Assembly: GCA_034440155.1 (NCBI GenBank) | Contig: JAWXBN010000045.1 | Coordinates: forward strand, 1-36,047 | Reading direction: 5' to 3' | From: Verrucomicrobiota bacterium | Lineage (GTDB): Bacteria > Verrucomicrobiota > Verrucomicrobiia > JAWXBN01 | DNA length: 36,047 nt | Shown here: piece by piece, positions 31,175 to 36,047 of the stretch | How the letters are laid out: every line of letters begins with the position of its first letter | Numbering within the stretch: the stretch's first letter is position 1 | Translations under genes and position numbers: made by a program | Notes under the pieces: generated by a model | Told to the model about the DNA's origin: nothing | Databases searched by the model: none | What the model saw: the letters and a program-made list of their open reading frames with translations, nothing else

Positions 31175-32530
31175 TTATATATCCTCCAAGTATTGTTTAT
31201 CCTTAAAAAAAGTAATAGGAATAATGACTGCCAAAGACATTAATAACCCGTACATCTGAAAAGGAAAATCAATCATTGCATAAATACAAAACCCTAAAAA
31301 TGAAACCATACCCGCACGCACAAACATCTTCTGCAAACGATCATGTGACAAGGCAACGAGAGTATACTGTTTAAAGGTGATTAATGTCAAAAACAGCAAA
31401 CAGAGACTGAGTCCTATAACACCTGTCTCTACTAAAAACTGGAGGTAATCATTATGCACATACTCCACCTTTAAATAAATCTCTGGACTCTTGAAAAATG
31501 GATAAACGATGGAGAAACTACCTAATCCCCAGCCCATAACGGGGTAAACAAAAAACATTTTTAATGAATCCTGGTATTGTAACCATCGCCAATCGTTTAC
31601 TAACCTTTGGCTTGAGTCACCAAATAATGAATGACTAACCCGGGCTGACATATCTCCTCCAAATAATATAAAGCAGAATAAAAATACCACAGATACACTT
31701 GTCAAAAATATCCAATTAATCCCAGACAAATATTTTCTCGTGATAAAAAACATCAAACATAATTCGAAAAATAGTATTAATAACCCCCCACGGCTAGCCG
31801 ACAAGAATACACCTCCTGATAAAACTAAACCAATAATTACGGTAAGATATTTCACATCATTTCTGCGATCATCATGCAGCTGATACCGCTCCTGTATCCA
31901 TACCCATAATACCCATATAAAAGGAAAAATGATATTAATATAGGCTGAAAAATGATTCCTGTTCACAAAAGGGCCGACAAACGTAACAGGAGTAATCGCA
32001 TCCCCCCTCCAGCTCAACGGGCGGAACCAGAGTAACTCCTCGGTTCCTGAAATCTTTTGTAGTATAGCGATAAAAACAAGTAATAAAGCGTTCACGATTA
32101 TGGCCATCAGGAATATTTTTTTATGTTTCGCACTGAAATCTGCACAAAAAACTGAAAGTGCCAATAACATGACAAAGAAATACCTGAAAAACTCATGATA
32201 TACCTGATTTGACCTGAGATGTGATGGCAGAAAAGAATGGGCTTTTTCAAGCATTGGTGTGCCATTAACTCCAAAAATATCTAATTCTGATGAAACAACG
32301 AGATAACTTGAAAAATAAAATAATAAAATCAAGCCCACAACTTTGATTATTCCCAGCCTATATAAATTCTTGTTTCTGCTCTTGTCCACAACTACTAATA
32401 TGAATAAGCATATTACTAAACAACACGCTATTTCAATAGACCATGATTCTACCGTTCCAAATGCCCAGGGAAGAAAAATAGTTAAGAGAATCAAAACAAA
32501 AAGCCTGAGGGAAGATAAAAAAACACTCAT
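31175..32530 (-). CDS. O-antigen ligase/polymerase-family membrane protein
   Basis: A 451-residue inner-membrane protein with about twelve hydrophobic segments. It has the WaaL/Wzy_C features: FVGPFVNRNHFSAY before a central segment, SASRGGLLILFF, GWGLGSFSIVYPFF and the large periplasmic-loop motif HNDYLQFLVETGVIG near residue 350. These proteins ligate O-antigen to lipid A core, or polymerise or ligate other lipid-linked glycans. It overlaps the GT4 gene upstream by 4 nt. Together with the polymerase-like protein at 28254 the cluster could hold one polymerase and one ligase. Which is which cannot be told from sequence. Confidence 0.9.
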   Translation of the reverse strand: MSVFLSSLRLFVLILLTIFLPWAFGTVESWSIEIACCLVICLFILVVVDKSRNKNLYRLGIIKVVGLILLFYFSSYLVVSSELDIFGVNGTPMLEKAHSFLPSHLRSNQVYHEFFRYFFVMLLALSVFCADFSAKHKKIFLMAIIVNALLLVFIAILQKISGTEELLWFRPLSWRGDAITPVTFVGPFVNRNHFSAYINIIFPFIWVLWVWIQERYQLHDDRRNDVKYLTVIIGLVLSGGVFLSASRGGLLILFFELCLMFFITRKYLSGINWIFLTSVSVVFLFCFILFGGDMSARVSHSLFGDSSQRLVNDWRWLQYQDSLKMFFVYPVMGWGLGSFSIVYPFFKSPEIYLKVEYVHNDYLQFLVETGVIGLSLCLLFLTLITFKQYTLVALSHDRLQKMFVRAGMVSFLGFCIYAMIDFPFQMYGLLMSLAVIIPITFFKDKQYLEDI

Positions 32531-33585
32531 ACGTGAATTTGTTCTGAAAGAAGGTTAATGACAGACTTACAAAAATGGTCTGGATGAAAAAGAAGGGCTC
32601 TTTTTGTAGCAAGGGATGAAATAGAGGAATAATCCTTTGATTCTAACATGAGCGCCTCATGTAGTTTTAGGGTAAGCTCTTGTACATTATTCTGGGAAAC
32701 CACCCAGCCCGCATCATCAATGCATTCAATAATCGCCTCTTGATCTGATCCGATGACGGGCAACCCTTGGGAAAATGCTTCTCCAATCACCAAGGGGCAT
32801 CCTTCCAGATGCCCATAGGGTACTAAAACCAGAAAACGAGAAGAAGAATATAACTGCATCAGCTCTTGACCATATAGCCCGGTAATGAGATTCACTTTAT
32901 GCTCCATTTTTTTATCTATGATCAGGCTCCTGATTTTTGACTCTTCTTCACCTTTCCCGCAGATTGTCGCTTGAAAGTCGACCCCATCAAAATGTAAATG
33001 TCCTAATGCCTCTATAAATTGATAGATACCCTTGTACCGGTAAAGTCTTCCTATAAAAAGAAAATCGTTTTTTTTAGTTTGTGAGGTTATTGGACTATTA
33101 TCCTTGAAGAAAAACTCAGGGATCGGATTAAAGCAAACATGTGCATCATGGATATTCACAACTTTCTTAACAGCATGACTCACGCAAAGGTGGTAGGCCC
33201 GACGCGAAAAAAACACCCTCAGAAAATTGAGACTTCTTATCAACTTTCCACCCACAATTCTCACTACAGGAACAGCCATCTGATGGATGATCAGCGGTTT
33301 TTTTCTAGCAAAAAAGCATCCTGCTTCAGCCCTTAAACTCGATCCCCCATTGATTATTACCGAATCTGCCCGTAAAGATTCTATAAAAATCCGGAGTAAT
33401 GAGGGCTTACGGATAATCGTGACCCCTTGGAGTTCTGGTGGGGTAGATAAGGCACCAGCTTCCGACATCGTGAGAACAATGGGAGTATGACCATTTTTTT
33501 TAAGGAATGATGCCAATATTAAGGAAGCATTCTCCATTCCGCCCATGGAAGGGAAAAAAAAGTGGCTATATATTAGGAATTTCAT
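32527..33585 (-). CDS. GT4-family glycosyltransferase
   Basis: A 352-residue GT-B retaining glycosyltransferase. The N-terminus YSHFFFPSMGGMENASLILASFL is the typical GT4 opening; FLFIGRLYRYKGIYQFIEAL starts the donor domain, TICGKGEEESKIRSL follows, and the E-x7-E appears as LEGCPLVIGEAFSQGLPVIG. It should act on the cytoplasmic side. It is the first gene of the section that runs to 28254 and overlaps the ligase/polymerase gene by 4 nt. Sugar specificity cannot be read from the sequence. Confidence 0.9.
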   Translation of the reverse strand: MKFLIYSHFFFPSMGGMENASLILASFLKKNGHTPIVLTMSEAGALSTPPELQGVTIIRKPSLLRIFIESLRADSVIINGGSSLRAEAGCFFARKKPLIIHQMAVPVVRIVGGKLIRSLNFLRVFFSRRAYHLCVSHAVKKVVNIHDAHVCFNPIPEFFFKDNSPITSQTKKNDFLFIGRLYRYKGIYQFIEALGHLHFDGVDFQATICGKGEEESKIRSLIIDKKMEHKVNLITGLYGQELMQLYSSSRFLVLVPYGHLEGCPLVIGEAFSQGLPVIGSDQEAIIECIDDAGWVVSQNNVQELTLKLHEALMLESKDYSSISSLATKRALLFHPDHFCKSVINLLSEQIHV

Positions 33586-33654
33586 TAAGAAAAATATCTG
33601 GAATTTTTGATGGGTTCATTTTTTTTCTTGGAGGGCAGACGGATCGCCCCCTGT

Positions 33655-33732
33655 GGGCAGGACAGAGCAATTTGCTCGGACAATATTTCTGAAACTCTGA
33701 CCTGCGGCAAGCAGGGCCGCTCGCCCTATACG
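33655..33732. repeat. dispersed palindromic repeat, copy C
   Basis: GGGCAGGACAGAGCAATTTG starts the unit and is shared with 27862 and 34448. The near-palindrome GAGC..GCTC lies at 33665-33677. It continues through GAAACTCTGACCTGCGGCAA and ends in CAGGGCCGCTCGCCCTATAC. It lies between the GT4 gene and the second toxin gene. The preceding bases also contain GGAGGG on the plus strand, the opposite orientation to most copies. Confidence 0.85.
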
Positions 33733-33739
33733 TTTTGAT

Positions 33740-34123
33740 TTACCACGCTATTTTAATATCATATTTGGTAATCATGGGGTCTGGTGTCACAATCGTCATT
33801 GTATTCTCAATGGCTGTAGCAATAATCATCCGGTCACAGGGGTCTTTATGAAACGGAGGAAGTGTCGCTGCCCTACTAGCAATAGCGAGACTGATCGGCA
33901 AGGTGTCTATCCCATAAAACTCAGAAATACCCTCTATCCACTCAGTCGGCGGAACGGGTAAATCCAGTTTTCCGATAGAATGTTTCCGGGCAATTTCAAA
34001 TGCTGAAATAGAGGAGATAAACAAAGACTCCTGACAGGTTTCTATTAGCTGTTTGGCCTTTTGCGAAAGGGATTCCTGATCCAGCCCTAGCCAGAGGAAA
34101 GTGCAGGTATCGAGTAAAAACAT
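33740..34123 (-). CDS. VapC-like PIN-domain toxin
   Basis: A 127-residue PIN-domain protein, predicted to be a metal-dependent RNase toxin. The acidic residues are in MFLLDTCTFLWLG near the N-terminus, SAFEIARKHSIGKLDLP, HKDPCDRMIIATAI and IVTPDPMITKY. It starts exactly where the antitoxin stop ends (0-nt gap), so translation is coupled. It is a different subtype from the toxin at 27034, with low similarity outside the motifs. The gene is flanked by repeat copies C and D and interrupts the polysaccharide cluster. Confidence 0.88.
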   Translation of the reverse strand: MFLLDTCTFLWLGLDQESLSQKAKQLIETCQESLFISSISAFEIARKHSIGKLDLPVPPTEWIEGISEFYGIDTLPISLAIASRAATLPPFHKDPCDRMIIATAIENTMTIVTPDPMITKYDIKIAW

Positions 34124-34363
34124 TCAACGAAACTCCTCCGGCCAATCATCTTCATCCAATCCTTTTACTGGATCATAAAGAATTTTTCCTTGTGAGAGGG
34201 TTGGATGCTTTTTGAGGATATGTGCCCCCCTTTTTATAATAGGTTTGAGATCGGCAATCGCTTTCCCATTACGGCAAATTCGGACAGTCTCCCCTTTTTC
34301 ATCCACTTCATTCAGCAATGAAGAGAGGTGGGTCTTTGCTTCATAAATATTTACTAATTTCAT
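34124..34363 (-). CDS. Phd/YefM-type antitoxin
   Basis: A 79-residue antitoxin. VNIYEAKTHLSSLLNEVDEKG and VRICRNGKAIADLKPI form the Phd/YefM DNA-binding domain. The acidic C-terminus KGLDEDDWPEEF is the likely toxin-binding part. The ATG at 34363 has no Shine-Dalgarno sequence and lies only 6 nt downstream of a good -10 box, so the mRNA is probably leaderless. It is expected to repress that promoter together with its toxin. Confidence 0.88.
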   Translation of the reverse strand: MKLVNIYEAKTHLSSLLNEVDEKGETVRICRNGKAIADLKPIIKRGAHILKKHPTLSQGKILYDPVKGLDEDDWPEEFR

Positions 34364-34369
34364 AAAAAT

Positions 34370-34397
34370 ATTTTACCACTTAGTCTAGTCTGGTCAA
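34370..34397 (-). promoter_or_regulatory. promoter of the second toxin-antitoxin module
   Basis: On the minus strand TTGACC (34397-34392) and TAAAAT (34375-34370) are 16 nt apart; each matches five of six consensus bases. The spacer contains a direct repeat GACTAGACTA, a possible antitoxin operator and similar in content to the palindrome at 27682-27695. The -10 box ends 6 nt before the ATG. Confidence 0.68.
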
Positions 34398-34447
34398 GTT
34401 AATAGAATGGTCGATTTTTTAATGGCTAACTGAGCCGTCATTACTCT
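34398..34447. other. short unique spacer
   Basis: Between the second toxin-antitoxin promoter and repeat copy D there is about 50 nt of unique sequence with no gene. The 342-nt gap 34364-34705 otherwise consists of the promoter region and repeat copy D. Confidence 0.5.
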
Positions 34448-34720
34448 GGGCAGGAGAGAGCAATTTGCGCGGGCAATATTTCTGAAACTCTGACCTGTGG
34501 CAAGCAGGGCCGCTCGCCCTACACATGATAGCATTCGTTTTTTGTAGGGCGACGGAGCCCTTGTTGCCGATGTATGCCGTATCCGTGAAACTCTGACCTG
34601 CGGCAAGCAGGGCCGCTCGCCCTACACATTTGTCCGCAAACGGTCGAGCGAGAATCTCGGACCCTCCATTTGTCGCGTTCCTACTCTCAACTTAGTTCCT
34701 CGCACTTAGAACTTTTTTTC
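34448..34720. repeat. dispersed palindromic repeat, copy D, with long inverted repeat
   Basis: A composite of the same modules as B and C. A GGGCAGG...CAATTTG unit at 34448 is followed by a GGCAAGCAGGGCCGCTCGCC copy (34499). An inverted copy comes next, so 34543-34568 and 34602-34626 form an imperfect inverted repeat of about 25 bp per arm around a 33-nt spacer. The GGTCGAG hairpin (34642 onwards, one base longer on its right arm) comes next, and a CTTAGAACTTTTTTT tail at 34705-34719. The tail extends into the end of the downstream-coordinate GT4 gene and supplies its stop codon (34706-34708). Confidence 0.85.
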
Positions 34721-35905
34721 CACAACCTCCTGCCATCGGGCTGAAACCGATTGAATGGAGAAATCTTTTAACCTCAAGGCAGCGGCCTTTGCAAAATCTT
34801 CTCTATTTGAAACAGACATATCCTGCGCAATTTGCCTGATAAGAGCCGCAATTTGCTCCGGACTGTAGGGCTCACAAATCTTTCCCAAGACATCATCATT
34901 CACGACCTCACCCGCATTAGTGGTTGTTAAAACCCTGCATCCTGCGGCAATAGCCTCGAGCTGAACCATCCCAAAACCTTCCGCAATAGACGGGAGGACT
35001 AAAATGTCATTCCCCGCAAGAAGCCCGGGAATTTGGTCTTTTGAAATTACCCCGAGATAACGGTATTTTCTTTTTAACTCCTCTAACCGGGAGGGTTTGA
35101 GATTTGAAGGCCCCGCGATAGTCAGATCAAAGTCAAAGCCCGTCGCGCTTAAGGAATCAAGGGCTTGATCCAGATAATGAATGCCTTTACGCAGACAGAC
35201 AGTACCTAAGAAGATTAATTTAACTTTATCCCCCCGCTTATTGTGATTTGATCTGAAATCACTTTTAATATCATAGGCCAAGGGCACAATAGAGATTTTA
35301 TTTTGATCCACCCCAGAAAGGGTTAAACATTTTTTACTAAAGGGAGAATTCACCACGATCGTATCGGCTAATTGCTGTTCAACGCCATGTCGCCCGTTGC
35401 CGATCTCTAATACCCCAGCCGCAGGCTCTTCCCATTCGGGATATTTTTCCCGTTCACGCTGGACAATCCTATCCTCCTCTATCCCTCCGTCGATTTGATT
35501 CAGGATTAATTTTGCTTTGCCATTAAATTCCTGAAAGATTTCTGCTGCCGTGGTAGAAAATGAAACAATCACATCCGGGGCAAATCGCCTAAGCTCAGGC
35601 AGACACAAAAGAGCAAATTGTTTCCCATACTGATGGAATACCGCCTCCATCTCATCAGCAGAGGTGGCATTTTTGCGAGCGTATGAATATTGCCAGGAAA
35701 GGAGTGGTGTATGATGAACCCGGCACGCGGGCAAGTCAGGGTGATATCGGCGCGCAATTTGCGTGGAAATAGGAGCCAAAAATCTCCCGACCCCTTTCCG
35801 GTAAATATCCGTAAAGACTCGGACATCATGCCCTGACTCAAGGAGCATCCGAGGGATCGAATAATATTCCCTTGCCCCCAAATGAATGATCGCGATTTTT
35901 TTCAT
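34706..35905 (-). CDS. GT4-family glycosyltransferase
   Basis: A 399-residue GT-B glycosyltransferase. MKKIAIIHLGAREYYSIPRML opens the acceptor domain. LIFLGTVCLRKGIHYLDQAL begins the donor domain, followed by FDLTIAGPSNLKPSRLEEL and the E-x7-E AEGFGMVQLEAIAAGCRVL. Its C-terminus (EVVEKKF) and stop codon lie within repeat copy D. Earlier genes of the cluster probably lie beyond the window edge, since this is the first visible minus-strand gene. Sugar specificity is unknown. Confidence 0.9.
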   Translation of the reverse strand: MKKIAIIHLGAREYYSIPRMLLESGHDVRVFTDIYRKGVGRFLAPISTQIARRYHPDLPACRVHHTPLLSWQYSYARKNATSADEMEAVFHQYGKQFALLCLPELRRFAPDVIVSFSTTAAEIFQEFNGKAKLILNQIDGGIEEDRIVQREREKYPEWEEPAAGVLEIGNGRHGVEQQLADTIVVNSPFSKKCLTLSGVDQNKISIVPLAYDIKSDFRSNHNKRGDKVKLIFLGTVCLRKGIHYLDQALDSLSATGFDFDLTIAGPSNLKPSRLEELKRKYRYLGVISKDQIPGLLAGNDILVLPSIAEGFGMVQLEAIAAGCRVLTTTNAGEVVNDDVLGKICEPYSPEQIAALIRQIAQDMSVSNREDFAKAAALRLKDFSIQSVSARWQEVVEKKF

Positions 35906-35917
35906 GTTAATTTTTTA

Positions 35918-35947
35918 GAGGGTCAGGCTTCTGCATGACCTGCCCTC
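35918..35947. repeat. GAGGG-type hairpin upstream of the GT4 gene
   Basis: Arms GAGGGTCAGG (35918-35927) and CCTGCCCTC (35939-35947) pair with one bulged base. It lies between the GT4 start and the second 99-bp repeat. On the minus strand it again reads GGAGGG followed by a stem, a third stem sequence in the same layout. Confidence 0.6.
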
Positions 35948-35948
35948 C

Positions 35949-36047
35949 TATTCCATCCACCCCGGACAATCAGAAGATTGTCCCTCCAGTCGAAGAATCT
36001 GTGTTAATCAATGAAATCTGTGGATGAAAATCCTGTAAAGACGGCAA
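35949..36047. repeat. 99-bp repeat with GGACAATC palindrome, copy 2
   Basis: Matches 27977-28075 over its full 99 bp with about seven substitutions, most of them transitions, and no gap. The perfect hairpin (arms GGACAATC and GATTGTCC) lies at 35964-35983 without a change. The window ends inside or at the end of the unit, so the repeat block probably continues beyond the edge. Confidence 0.9.

Noticed and set aside
34394-34606. 70-residue minus-strand ORF in the intergenic gap
   Set aside because: It lies wholly in repeat copy D and the adjoining spacer and shows no protein family features.
26951-36047. CRISPR array
   Set aside because: The repeats are few, unevenly spaced and composite, with no regular spacers of similar length and no cas genes.

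Overview
The window looks like chromosomal DNA of a Gram-negative bacterium. Its gene complement fits the PVC group, most likely Verrucomicrobiota: a type IV pilus-type ATPase clustered with MglA/MglB-like proteins, long-form PurC, XerC/D, RNase III and riboflavin synthase neighbours, many 4-nt start/stop overlaps, and GGAGGG-type palindromic intergenic repeats. This assignment is inference from gene style, not a marker-gene result. I see no rRNA, tRNA, CRISPR array, transposase or prophage genes.

Region 1 (1-10678). A small protein made of two 58-residue repeats converges on pyruvate kinase. A plus-strand run then follows: a TPR+MshEN protein, a PilB/GspE ATPase, a proline-rich protein with a C-terminal roadblock-like domain, an MglA-type GTPase and an MglB/roadblock protein. 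It continues by a 1-nt overlap into a BtuF/BtuD/BtuC-like ABC importer. The first five genes look like a pilus or polarity control module. The importer is probably for cobalamin, because a PduO-type cobalamin adenosyltransferase converges on it.

Region 2 (10675-17446, minus strand). This is a compact series with 4-nt overlaps: purC, xerC/D-like recombinase, rnc, ribE, an FAD reductase of the geranylgeranyl-reductase type, a PgeF/YfiH-like protein, a methyltransferase, a zinc-ribbon membrane protein and the adenosyltransferase. The methyltransferase and FAD reductase resemble tailoring enzymes that elsewhere accompany type III polyketide synthases, but no synthase is present here.

Region 3 (17617-21185, plus strand). 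An 855-residue glycoside hydrolase/GT2 glycosyltransferase membrane fusion is followed by an EgtD-like methyltransferase. The latter ends inside a terminator that serves the opposite strand.

Region 4 (21229-36047, minus strand). This is a surface-polysaccharide cluster: four GT4 domains (one fused to an APH-type kinase), a GT2, a WcaF-type acetyltransferase, three methyltransferases (one FkbM) and two polymerase/ligase-type membrane proteins. Parts are visibly more AT-rich than regions 1-3. Two Phd/VapC toxin-antitoxin modules are inserted between its sections, each with a promoter placed so close to the start codon that the mRNA would be nearly leaderless. The gaps around them hold a mosaic of dispersed palindromic repeats that recurs at five places, including the right edge of the window. 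No flippase, export channel or chain-length gene is present, so the cluster probably continues beyond position 36047.
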